Shown piece after piece: positions 7,903 to 13,887 of a DNA stretch of 17,426 nt. The position numbers and the translations under genes are program-made. The notes under the pieces were generated by a model. It did no database searches and was not told the DNA's origin. It saw nothing but the letters and a program-made list of their open reading frames with translations. Each line of letters begins with the position of its first letter. The stretch's first letter is position 1. Source of the DNA: CAZMNF01 sp964567595 (GTDB lineage Bacteria > Bipolaricaulota > Bipolaricaulia > RBG-16-55-9); NCBI GenBank assembly GCA_964567595.1, contig CAZMNF010000040.1, positions 1 to 17,426 on the forward strand. The letters run 5' to 3'.

Positions 7903-8454
7903 GTGCATCGTCTACGAAGCCTCAAGCCCGAGATCGTCCTCATCGTCGTCGCGTTTGCTGCCGTCTGGGCCTTCGGCGTCTACGAGGCCGTGGTCAGTCC
8001 GCCCGCGCCTGCCGACGAGGCGGCTCAAGAACTCGACCTGAGCGGCCGCTCCAACGTCGTCGTGCTGAAAGGGGAGCACTACGACTTCCTCAAGGAGACG
8101 TCCAATCCGCGTCTGGAGACGGGCTGGTGCGTCCAGGGGCGCCGCGCCTCGAACGACATCTATCGCATTGACGACATTACGATGGCCGAGATGCTGGAGC
8201 GCAGCAGCAGTCACGTCCGGATGCGCTGCGACCAGTCGGAGGGTCTGCTCGGCCACATCCATTCCCATCCCGTCTCCAACGTTCCCATGCCCTCGCAGCA
8301 GGACGTGCGCAGCTACTTCCAATCCCAGGACGTGCCCGCTCGCTACATCGAAGGGATCTTTACCGCCCGGGACCACGAACTGCGTTTCTATCGCCAGATC
8401 GGCGAGCGGAAGGCGCTCTCGCTGATGGATCTCGAGATCATCGGGGGAAACTGA
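7903..8454 (+). CDS. Membrane-anchored JAMM/MPN (JAB) domain protein, putative metalloprotease
   Basis: This 183-residue protein has one N-terminal membrane segment (about residues 11-31, IVLIVVAFAAVWAFGVY), a short Pro/Ala-rich linker and a JAB/MPN-like domain. The zinc-site signature is visible as GLLGHIHSHP (H120, H122), then S131 and D134, with a candidate catalytic glutamate at E72 in LETGW. The usual spacing H-x-H-x10-D is one residue longer here (x11). JAMM proteins cleave isopeptide or peptide bonds next to glycine, or act in sulfur-carrier and cysteine metabolism; which of these applies is unknown. The start is GTG at 7903 with only a weak AGAG upstream. The gene sits between hypF and a cytochrome c that it meets tail to tail. 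A link to hydrogenase assembly is possible from position but not shown by the sequence. N-in topology would put the domain outside the cytoplasm. Confidence 0.72.
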   Translation: MHRLRSLKPEIVLIVVAFAAVWAFGVYEAVVSPPAPADEAAQELDLSGRSNVVVLKGEHYDFLKETSNPRLETGWCVQGRRASNDIYRIDDITMAEMLERSSSHVRMRCDQSEGLLGHIHSHPVSNVPMPSQQDVRSYFQSQDVPARYIEGIFTARDHELRFYRQIGERKALSLMDLEIIGGN

Positions 8455-8455
8455 G

Positions 8456-8473
8456 GCTCAGCGCTGGCTGAGC
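8456..8473. terminator. Perfect hairpin shared by two convergent genes
   Basis: GCTCAGC at 8456-8462 pairs exactly with GCTGAGC at 8467-8473 around the loop GCTG. It begins two bases after the + strand JAMM-gene stop and overlaps the last codons and stop of the - strand cytochrome gene, so it could end transcription in both directions. There is no clear T run on either side, so function is inferred from position and symmetry. Confidence 0.4.
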
Positions 8474-8922
8474 GACCGAAGATACGCCACGAGCTGCCAC
8501 ATTTCTCGATCGCTAAAGCGGTTCTTGTGCGCGGGCATGCGCGAGCCCTGGGAGTGGAACGGCTCCGCCGTGCCGCCCTCGGCGATGCGCCAATAGAGAT
8601 ACTGCGGCGACACGTCCGCATATTGATCGGCACGGAAGTCGGGCGGCTGAGGCCCGCCCAGGTCCCACGGCTTGCGGCCTTGGCCCTCTTCGCCATGGCA
8701 ACTTGCGCAACTTTCCTGATAAAGCGAACGGCCCTCAGCTACGGCCGTTTCGTCGTTGAGGATGTTAGGCGGAGGCGATCGATCGGCGTAGGCTGACGGC
8801 ACCTCCACCGAGTCGTCCCCGCCGAGCCACGGCACGAGGAAATAGACCGCTAGCGCAATGGCCATGACCGCGCCGACGATGCCGATCCCGGCCAGGAGGT
8901 TCAGTCCGCTTCGGGCCATCAT
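8458..8922 (-). CDS. Membrane-anchored monoheme c-type cytochrome
   Basis: This 154-residue protein has an N-terminal uncleaved membrane anchor or signal (about residues 7-33), a short linker and a class I cytochrome c domain. The heme site CASCH is at residues 72-76, in a GRSLYQESCASCHGEEGQG context, and the distal ligand is probably M129 in SRMPAH. A typical C-terminal helix REMWQLVAYLRSL ends the domain. I chose ATG at 8922-8920 because it overlaps the TGA of the hydrogenase-protease relic as ATGA, a usual coupled-start arrangement; a TTG at 8970 would add 16 poorly fitting residues. It should carry electrons on the outer face of the membrane. As the gene directly downstream of hydrogenase relics on the same strand, it may once have been the electron acceptor or partner of that hydrogenase. 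It appears intact. Confidence 0.85.
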   Translation of the reverse strand: MMARSGLNLLAGIGIVGAVMAIALAVYFLVPWLGGDDSVEVPSAYADRSPPPNILNDETAVAEGRSLYQESCASCHGEEGQGRKPWDLGGPQPPDFRADQYADVSPQYLYWRIAEGGTAEPFHSQGSRMPAHKNRFSDREMWQLVAYLRSLSQR

Positions 8923-9145
8923 GACGGAGGGCGCTCCGGCGACGCCGTCGTTGTCGCCTCGACGCCCCAACGGGTCAGTTCGTCGACAGCTTGCTCGATC
9001 AGCATGGGCAGATGGTCGCGAATGACGGGCGAGAGTTCCACGCCCAGGCCGAGTGTGCCCCGTCCAGGCACGTCACGGACGACGGAAGGTCATGCTCGCT
9101 CATGAGCTGATGGAGAGCGTGCATACCGAGCCCCTCGTCCCTCCT
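8919..9145 (-). pseudogene. Relic of a [NiFe]-hydrogenase maturation protease (HyaD/HycI-like), interior missing
   Basis: Two reading frames on the - strand carry the two ends of a hydrogenase maturation endopeptidase, the enzyme that trims the large subunit after nickel insertion. From 9145 to about 9062 one frame reads RRDEGLGMHALHQLM, then DLPSSVTCLDG, like the N-terminal part after the usual GNP motif. From about 9068 to 8919 another frame reads GTLGLGVELSPVI, then a helix ending VDELTRWG, like the family C-terminus, and stops with TGA at 8921-8919. A complete protease has about 150-160 residues; the roughly 90 residues between these ends are absent, and the frames differ. The relic is preceded directly by a large-subunit relic and its stop overlaps the cytochrome c start. 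Assignment rests on family-pattern recall, and a search would settle it. Confidence 0.65.
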
Positions 9146-9148
9146 GTG

Positions 9149-9270
9149 AGCGTTCTGCGGAATCTCGAGCCGAGGGCATCCTCAGCGGCCCGCACGGAGG
9201 CGAGGGATTGAACCGTGATGCAGACGCCGCAGATGCGCTGGGCGAAGAGCCAGGCGTCGCGCAGACCGGG
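9149..9270 (-). pseudogene. Relic of a [NiFe]-hydrogenase large subunit (L1 motif region)
   Basis: Reading down from 9270, the - strand encodes RDAWLFAQRICGVC, then a stretch ending SLASVRAAEDALG, the unmistakable N-terminal L1 signature of [NiFe]-hydrogenase large subunits (R-I-C-G-V-C-x-x-x-H-x-L-A-S-V-R-A-x-E-D-A-L-G), whose two cysteines bind nickel. The H of the signature is Q here (ITVQS). After DALG the frame slips by one base near 9167; in the shifted frame the sequence continues EIPQNA, matching the family's G-I-E-I-P-x-N-A. It then runs straight into the protease relic. A full large subunit has about 500-600 residues; here only about 40 remain. A possible N-terminal IPEIDPV (family: IDPVTRIEGH) lies just upstream in another frame at 9284-9264. 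Clearly non-functional as it stands. Confidence 0.8.
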
Positions 9271-9334
9271 TCTATTTCCGGAATAGAAGCTATGATGTTC
9301 TATGTAGGTCGAGGGATGCCCGTGATCTGAATCA

Positions 9335-9366
9335 TGTTCGCTTGTTCCGAGCTTGGCTAGTATATC
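9335..9366 (+). promoter_or_regulatory. Candidate promoter region of hypCDE
   Basis: The 45 bases before hypC are locally AT-richer, with TAGTATAT at 9358-9365 as a candidate -10 element and only weak candidates for a -35 box (TGTTCG at 9335-9340, 17 bases upstream of TAGTAT). hypC needs its own start signal here, because the sequence to its left is antisense relic. A clear ribosome binding site, GGAAGGA at 9370-9376, follows. Confidence 0.25.
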
Positions 9367-9385
9367 GTGGGAAGGAAAATCAACC

Positions 9386-9640
9386 ATGTGCTTAGCTGTG
9401 CCAGGCCGCGTGTTGGAGATCCGGGGCGATGACCCCATATTGCGCGAGGGGCGCGTCGACTTTGACGGGATCGTCAAGGACGTCAATCTATCGTTCACGC
9501 CGGAGGCGGACGTCGGCGACTACGTCATGGTCCACGTCGGCTTCGCCATCAGCACCGTCGACGAGGCCGAGGCCAAGCGCGTCTTCGAGGAACTGCGACG
9601 CATTGGGGAACTGGCCGAACTGGAAGAGGATTCGTCGTGA
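9386..9640 (+). CDS. hypC: Hydrogenase maturation chaperone HypC
   Basis: This 84-residue protein (family about 75-95) binds HypD and carries the Fe(CN)2CO unit to the hydrogenase large-subunit precursor. It begins with the diagnostic MCLAVPGRV, whose second residue C2 is essential for iron and HypD binding once the initiator methionine is removed. The OB-like body shows VDFDGIVKDVNLSF, VGDYVMVHVGFAISTVDEAEA and an acidic C-terminus. The ATG at 9386 is fixed by the MCLAVPG motif and by GGAAGGA nine bases upstream. Its TGA overlaps the GTG of hypD as GTGA, a four-base overlap that suggests translational coupling. It is the first gene of the hypCDE unit; the DNA immediately upstream on the other strand is a decayed hydrogenase operon. 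Confidence 0.95.
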   Translation: MCLAVPGRVLEIRGDDPILREGRVDFDGIVKDVNLSFTPEADVGDYVMVHVGFAISTVDEAEAKRVFEELRRIGELAELEEDSS

Positions 9641-10752
9641 AGTTCATCGACGAGTATCGCGATCCGAGCGCTGCGCGGACGTACGCCGACGCCATCCACG
9701 AGATCGTGACTCGGCCGTGGACGCTCATGGAGGTCTGCGGCAGCCAGACGCACGCCATCGTGCGGTTCGGGGTCGACCAACTCTTGCCCGACGAGGTGAC
9801 GCTGATCCACGGCCCGGGCTGTCCCGTCTGCGTCACGCCGGTGGAGCAGATCGATCGAGCCATCGCCATCGCGCAGGAACCGAACGTCGTCTTCTGCTCC
9901 TACGGCGACATGCTCCGAGTGCCGGGCACGGAGCGCGATCTGTTCTCCGTCAAGGCCCAGGGCGCCGACGTCCGCATGGTCTATTCGCCCATGGACGCCG
10001 TGGAGTTGGCGGCCCATAATCCCGACCGGGAGGTCGTCTTCTTCGCCATCGGCTTCGAGACGACGGCTCCGGCCAACGCCATGGCGATCCATCAGGCCCA
10101 TCAGCGGAACTTGAACAACTTCTCCGTGCTCGTCTCGCACGTCTGCGTGCCCCCGGCCATGGAGACGATCCTCAGTTCGCCCGCCAATCAAGTCCAGGGC
10201 TTTCTCGCCGCCGGCCACGTCTGCACGGTCATGGGCACGGAAGAATATGAACCGATCGCTCGGCACCACGGCGTCCCCATCGTCGTCACGGGCTTTGAGC
10301 CACTCGACCTGCTCCAGGGCATCTATCACTGCCTCAAGCAGCTCGAAGCGGGCCGAGCCGAGGTGGAGATTCCCTATGCCCGCTCGGTGCGCTCGGAGGG
10401 AAACCGCCCTGCGCAGGACCTCATCCGCCAGGTTTTTCAGGTCGTGCCGCGCAAGTGGCGTGGCATCGGCGAGATCCCCCAGAGCGGGCTCGGCCTGCGG
10501 CCGCCGTATGACACCCTGGATGCCGAGGTACGCTTCCATCGGGCCGAGGTGCCTTCGGAAGCGTCGAGCGAGTGCATGGCTGGCCAGGTGCTGCAGGGGA
10601 TCAAGCGGCCCTATGACTGCCCGGCGTTCGGCACGCGCTGCACCCCCGACAAGCCCTTGGGCGCGCCGATGGTCTCGTCAGAAGGGGCTTGCGCGGCCTA
10701 CTATCGCTTCCGGCGTCACGAAGCCGCGGCGCCCGCATCCGTCGAGGCTTGA
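9637..10752 (+). CDS. hypD: Hydrogenase maturation Fe-S scaffold HypD
   Basis: HypD (371 residues, family about 365-385) is the [4Fe-4S] scaffold on which, with HypC, the Fe(CN)2CO cofactor is built. Conserved motifs are present: MEVCGSQTHAI with C34, GPGCPVCVTP with C62 and C65 (the redox/iron-binding dithiol), FFAIGFETTAPANA, VTGFEPLDLLQGIY, and the C-terminal cluster region with C313, C328, C335 and C352 (PAFGTRCTPDKPLGAPMVSS). The start is GTG at 9637 within the GTGA overlap with hypC, and the N-terminus MKFIDEYRDP is typical of the family. hypE follows three bases after the stop. All catalytic cysteines are intact, so the enzyme should be functional even though no intact hydrogenase structural gene is in view. 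Confidence 0.96.
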   Translation: MKFIDEYRDPSAARTYADAIHEIVTRPWTLMEVCGSQTHAIVRFGVDQLLPDEVTLIHGPGCPVCVTPVEQIDRAIAIAQEPNVVFCSYGDMLRVPGTERDLFSVKAQGADVRMVYSPMDAVELAAHNPDREVVFFAIGFETTAPANAMAIHQAHQRNLNNFSVLVSHVCVPPAMETILSSPANQVQGFLAAGHVCTVMGTEEYEPIARHHGVPIVVTGFEPLDLLQGIYHCLKQLEAGRAEVEIPYARSVRSEGNRPAQDLIRQVFQVVPRKWRGIGEIPQSGLGLRPPYDTLDAEVRFHRAEVPSEASSECMAGQVLQGIKRPYDCPAFGTRCTPDKPLGAPMVSSEGACAAYYRFRRHEAAAPASVEA

Positions 10753-10755
10753 CCG

Positions 10756-11817
10756 ATGCCCAACTCCAGCGACCGACCGATCTCGCGCACGTGCCCGATC
10801 CCCCTATCCGACTATCCCGAAGTGACGCTCGCCCACGGCGGCGGCGGGCGACTGATGCGCCAACTGATCGAGCAGATGCTCGTGCCCAGCTTCGACAATC
10901 CCCATCTGCATCAGGCCCATGACAGCGCCGTCCTGGCCTCGCACGGCGGACGCGTGGCGTTCACCACCGACTCGTTCGTCGTCCACCCGCTCCAGTTCCC
11001 CGGTGGCGACATCGGCAAACTTTCCGTCTACGGAACCGTCAACGACCTCGCAATGAGTGGCGCCGATCCTCGATATCTCAGCCTCGGCCTCATCGCCGAA
11101 GAGGGCCTATCCATGGAGACGCTCTGGCAGGTCGTTGAATCCATCCGCGAAGCGACCGAGGAGACCGGGGTGGGCGTCGTCACGGGCGACACGAAGGTCG
11201 TCGACCGCGGCAAGGGGGACGGGCTGTACATCAACACGTCCGGCGTCGGGATCGTGGCGGAGGGCGTCGAGATCGGTCCCCAGCGAATCGAGCCGGGCGA
11301 CATCGTCATCGTAAGCGGCGACGTGGGGCGCCACGGCATGGCGATCATGGCCGTCCGCGAAGGGCTCGAATTCGAGACGACCATTGAGAGCGACTGTGCC
11401 CCACTTGCGGGGCCCATTCAGGACTTGCTGACCCACGGCGTCGAGATCCATTGTTTGAGGGATCTGACGCGCGGCGGCCTCGCAAGCGCCGCGGTGGAGC
11501 TGGCCCAAAGCGTCGGGCGATCCATCCGACTGCAGGAACGTGACATTGCCGTCGACCGTCAGGTCCACGCGGCCTGCGAACTGCTCGGCCTTGACCCGCT
11601 CTACGTCGCCAACGAAGGTCGGTTCGTCGCTATTGTCCCCGCGTCCGAAGCGGACCGCACGCTGGCGATTCTGCAACGCCATGAGGTCAGCGCCGGCGCG
11701 CAACAGATTGGCACCGTGCTGGACGACACGCGCGGCCTCGTCACAATGCGGACCGAGATCGGTGCGAGCCGGGTCATCGATCTGCTGAGCGGCGAACAGC
11801 TTCCTCGCATCTGTTGA
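10756..11817 (+). CDS. hypE: Carbamoyl dehydratase HypE, hydrogenase maturation
   Basis: HypE accepts carbamoyl from HypF on its C-terminal cysteine, dehydrates it to thiocyanate with ATP and gives cyanide to the HypC-HypD complex. The 353 residues show the PurM/AIR synthase-like fold: VTLAHGGGGRLMRQLI and HDSAVL at the start, FTTDSFVVHPLQFPGGDIGKLSV, TVNDLAMSGADPRYLSLG, VTGDTKVVDRGKGDGLYINT, VIVSGDVGRHGMAIM, CLRDLTRGGLASAAVEL and GRFVAIVP. The chain ends LPRIC, the required C-terminal cysteine (C353) with the usual P-R-I-C context. The ATG at 10756 lies three bases after hypD. It is the last gene of hypCDE; hypA and hypB are not in the window. Confidence 0.96.
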   Translation: MPNSSDRPISRTCPIPLSDYPEVTLAHGGGGRLMRQLIEQMLVPSFDNPHLHQAHDSAVLASHGGRVAFTTDSFVVHPLQFPGGDIGKLSVYGTVNDLAMSGADPRYLSLGLIAEEGLSMETLWQVVESIREATEETGVGVVTGDTKVVDRGKGDGLYINTSGVGIVAEGVEIGPQRIEPGDIVIVSGDVGRHGMAIMAVREGLEFETTIESDCAPLAGPIQDLLTHGVEIHCLRDLTRGGLASAAVELAQSVGRSIRLQERDIAVDRQVHAACELLGLDPLYVANEGRFVAIVPASEADRTLAILQRHEVSAGAQQIGTVLDDTRGLVTMRTEIGASRVIDLLSGEQLPRIC

Positions 11818-11879
11818 TCGGAAATTCCCTCTGCCGCCCTGCCGCCTCCAAATGGGGTGGCCGACTGGCCGTTGATCGA

Positions 11880-11924
11880 TCCCCTTCGGGGGACGACGCG
11901 TCCGCGATGTATCGCAACGGACGC
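11880..11924 (+). terminator. Paired hairpins after hypE
   Basis: Two adjacent stem-loops lie in the 178-base gap after hypE. TCCCC at 11880-11884 pairs with GGGGA at 11889-11893 around a stable TTCG tetraloop. GCGTCCG at 11898-11904 pairs exactly with CGGACGC at 11918-11924 around a 13-base loop. Neither has a T tract, so rho-independent termination is uncertain; they could also stabilise the 3' end of the hypCDE message. Confidence 0.35.
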
Positions 11925-11931
11925 CCAAGGC

Positions 11932-11961
11932 TTGACGCCAACGAGCGACAAGTGGCATGCT
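11932..11961 (+). promoter_or_regulatory. Possible sigma70-type promoter for the cohesin/dockerin gene
   Basis: TTGACG at 11932-11937 and CATGCT at 11956-11961 are separated by 18 bases. Transcription would begin near 11968, before the ATG at 11996 but after the in-frame ATG at 11957. This agrees with the ribosome binding site in pointing to the later start. Confidence 0.4.
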
Positions 11962-11980
11962 CGTTTATGCGCAAGCCCTT

Positions 11981-11988
11981 GAGGGAGG
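11981..11988 (+). promoter_or_regulatory. Strong ribosome binding site that decides the start of the cohesin/dockerin gene
   Basis: GAGGGAGG lies seven bases before the ATG at 11996. The earlier in-frame ATG at 11957 has no such site, and starting there would put 13 extra residues in front of a well-formed signal peptide. Confidence 0.7.
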
Positions 11989-11995
11989 CGTCAAC

Positions 11996-13525
11996 ATGCT
12001 TGCTGCACGGGGCGAATCGCTTGTCGGGATTCTGGTCGTCGCCATCGCCGTGATGCTCTGTAGCTCGCCTGGCTTGGCTCAGGAAAGCGCATCCGTCTCG
12101 CTAGCGGACGGCCAAGGAACCGTCGGCGAGGCCGTCGAGTTGTCCGTGACCCTGGTGCCGCCACGCGGCCTCCAACGGTTCGATCTGACGATCCGCATCG
12201 GCGACGCCGACGTGGCCGAAATCTCGACGGTCAACGCGAAGGGCATCAATGCTGACTTCCTCCGCATCGTCAATCAGGGCCCGTCGTCCATTCGCGTTCA
12301 GGGTGTGGATCTCAACAATCAGATTACGCCCGATACCGAGCCCCCCATCGAGATCCTGACCGTGGCGTTGACGGGACAGAGCCCGGGGACAACCGACGTC
12401 GTGATTGCCGAAGCCGAGGTCTTCGACGAAGCGGGATCGCCGTATTCGGTCTCCACCGAGGACGCCACACTGGAGGTCACCGAATCGGACCAGCAAGCGC
12501 CCGAGGAGCCAGAGGAACCGGAAGAACCCGAGGAGTCGCCGGAGAGCACCCCCCAGCCGCTCCCCGGCGCTGACGCGGTGCCCCAGGACCTTGACGGCGA
12601 CGACCTGTTCGAGGACACGAACGGCGATGGCCGGTTTACGGGAGCTGATGTGGCGCTCTTTGCGCTGCAGTGGAACAGCGATCCCGTCCAGAATCGACCG
12701 TCGGCGTTCGACTTCAACGGCGACGGACAAGTGGATCGCGACGATGCCTTTGCGCTTGCCAATCTGCTCGATGAGGCTCAATCGGAGCCACCGGAGGCCC
12801 CCGAAGAGCCGCAAGAGCCTGAACCAGCCCCGAGCCCCAGCGTCACGGCGCTGGAACTGACGGGCGGCCCGTTCCTGGTGGAGGAGACCGCGACGGTGAC
12901 GCTGCAGCTGATCGGCGCACCAACGGGCCTGCAGAGCTATCGCGCTCGCCTGCGCACCTCAGCGGCGGCCATCGAGCTCGTCGAGGCCCGCGGCGCGGCA
13001 ACGTCGTCGGGTTTGACGCAAGTGACCCGACCGTCTGAGGGCGTCCTGGAGATCCAGGCCGTGGACGTTGACGACCAAATCACGAGGGGCGCCCAAGACG
13101 TGACCTTGGCCGAGATCGACGTGCGGCCGCGTCAGCCGGGGGACGCTGAGATCTCACTCGACGTCGTGACGTTCATCGACGACGCGGGCCAGGCGTTGGA
13201 TCCGTTCGTGCGACCGCTATCGATGTCGATCACCCCCGTTGTCTCGCCCATCGGCGACGCCGACCGACCGCCCCGCGATCTCGACGGCGACGGGTTGTTC
13301 GAGGACATCAACGGCGACGGGGCCCTTAGCGAAGCTGACGTGATTCTCCTGGCGCTCAACCTGAACAGCCCCGAAATTCGGGAGAACGTGTCCTTGTTTG
13401 ACTTCAACGGCGACGGCACGATCAATTTCGCCGACGTCCAGGAACTGCGCCGTCAACTCCAGTCACGCAGCCGAACCGGGACCAACGCACACCCAGCAGA
13501 GCCCGCGTGGCAATTCTCCCGCTAG
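11996..13525 (+). CDS. Secreted protein with two cohesin-like and two dockerin-like domains
   Basis: This 509-residue exported protein has a signal peptide at about residues 1-28 (cleavage near GLA-QE). Two copies of one module follow. The first has a beta-rich cohesin-like domain (about 30-160), an acidic Pro/Glu linker of PEEPEE type (about 165-190) and a paired calcium-loop dockerin-like segment (about 199-260: DLDGDDLFEDTNGDG and DFNGDGQVDRDD). The second has another linker (about 262-282), a cohesin-like domain (about 282-415, ending in SMSITPV) and a dockerin-like pair (about 421-489: DLDGDGLFEDINGDG and DFNGDGTINFAD). Cohesins bind dockerins through calcium-ordered loops, so the protein could pair with itself or with other surface proteins. 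Both cohesin copies share phrases such as IRVQGVDLNNQIT and LEIQAVDVDDQIT. No catalytic domain is seen. Assignment as cohesin is by pattern; the dockerin loops are clear. Confidence 0.75.
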   Translation: MLAARGESLVGILVVAIAVMLCSSPGLAQESASVSLADGQGTVGEAVELSVTLVPPRGLQRFDLTIRIGDADVAEISTVNAKGINADFLRIVNQGPSSIRVQGVDLNNQITPDTEPPIEILTVALTGQSPGTTDVVIAEAEVFDEAGSPYSVSTEDATLEVTESDQQAPEEPEEPEEPEESPESTPQPLPGADAVPQDLDGDDLFEDTNGDGRFTGADVALFALQWNSDPVQNRPSAFDFNGDGQVDRDDAFALANLLDEAQSEPPEAPEEPQEPEPAPSPSVTALELTGGPFLVEETATVTLQLIGAPTGLQSYRARLRTSAAAIELVEARGAATSSGLTQVTRPSEGVLEIQAVDVDDQITRGAQDVTLAEIDVRPRQPGDAEISLDVVTFIDDAGQALDPFVRPLSMSITPVVSPIGDADRPPRDLDGDGLFEDINGDGALSEADVILLALNLNSPEIRENVSLFDFNGDGTINFADVQELRRQLQSRSRTGTNAHPAEPAWQFSR

Positions 13526-13611
13526 GGCGCCAGATCCCGGCCATTGCGGCAAACCACGTCCAGAGGAGACGCGGCTTGCTCGGTGTGGGCACGTCTGCTA
13601 CCAACGGTCGT

Positions 13612-13887
13612 ATGAGCGACAACGCGCACGAGGAGCCGACCCAAAACTCGGACGAGGCGTCCCCCGAAACTGCCCAACCGGACGTGGAAGCGACCCTCGC
13701 CCGGCTGGAGGAGATCGTCGCGGCGTTGGAGAGCGAGGACGTGTCGTTGGAGCGATCGCTGGCGCTGTTCGAAGAAGGCGTCCAACTGGCGGACGGGCTG
13801 AAGCAACGCCTCGAGCAGAGCGAGCTGCGCGTCAAACAAGTCATCGAGGACGCCGAGGGATTCCGCCTGGAGGACTTCGACCTCTAA
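13612..13887 (+). CDS. xseB: Exodeoxyribonuclease VII small subunit
   Basis: This 91-residue protein has the XseB helical-hairpin signature ATLARLEEIVAALESEDVSL, then LERSLALFEEGVQLADGLKQRL and a SELRVKQV end (family about 60-90 residues). With the large subunit XseA it degrades single-stranded DNA in both directions into short oligonucleotides. I chose ATG at 13612 because the conserved region begins about 25 residues later, after an acidic, low-complexity lead. An upstream in-frame GTG at 13507 would overlap the previous gene and add 35 unlikely residues. No strong ribosome binding site is seen. xseA is not adjacent. The stop overlaps the end of the convergent gene by four bases (CTAA). Confidence 0.88.
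   Translation: MSDNAHEEPTQNSDEASPETAQPDVEATLARLEEIVAALESEDVSLERSLALFEEGVQLADGLKQRLEQSELRVKQVIEDAEGFRLEDFDL

Noticed and set aside
8922..8970. TTG at 8970 as the cytochrome c start
   Set aside because: The extra 16 residues are the out-of-frame translation of the protease relic; the ATGA overlap supports ATG at 8922.
9100..9498. A continuous - strand open frame of 132 codons that contains the RICGVC motif
   Set aside because: Its first third runs antisense to hypC and its last third is out of frame with the conserved blocks. It is an accidental open frame across relics, so only the recognisable fragment is annotated, as a pseudogene.
11957..11995. ATG at 11957 as the start of the cohesin/dockerin gene
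   Set aside because: GAGGGAGG seven bases before the ATG at 11996 and the position of the signal peptide both favour the later start.
12490..12560. Repeat array of GAGGAACC-like units, considered as a mobile or CRISPR-like repeat
   Set aside because: It encodes a Pro/Glu linker in frame within the secreted protein; the repeats are short, imperfect and without spacers.
13507..13611. Extended N-terminus for xseB starting at GTG 13507
   Set aside because: It overlaps the end of the dockerin gene and adds 35 residues unlike any part of the small exonuclease VII family, which is short.
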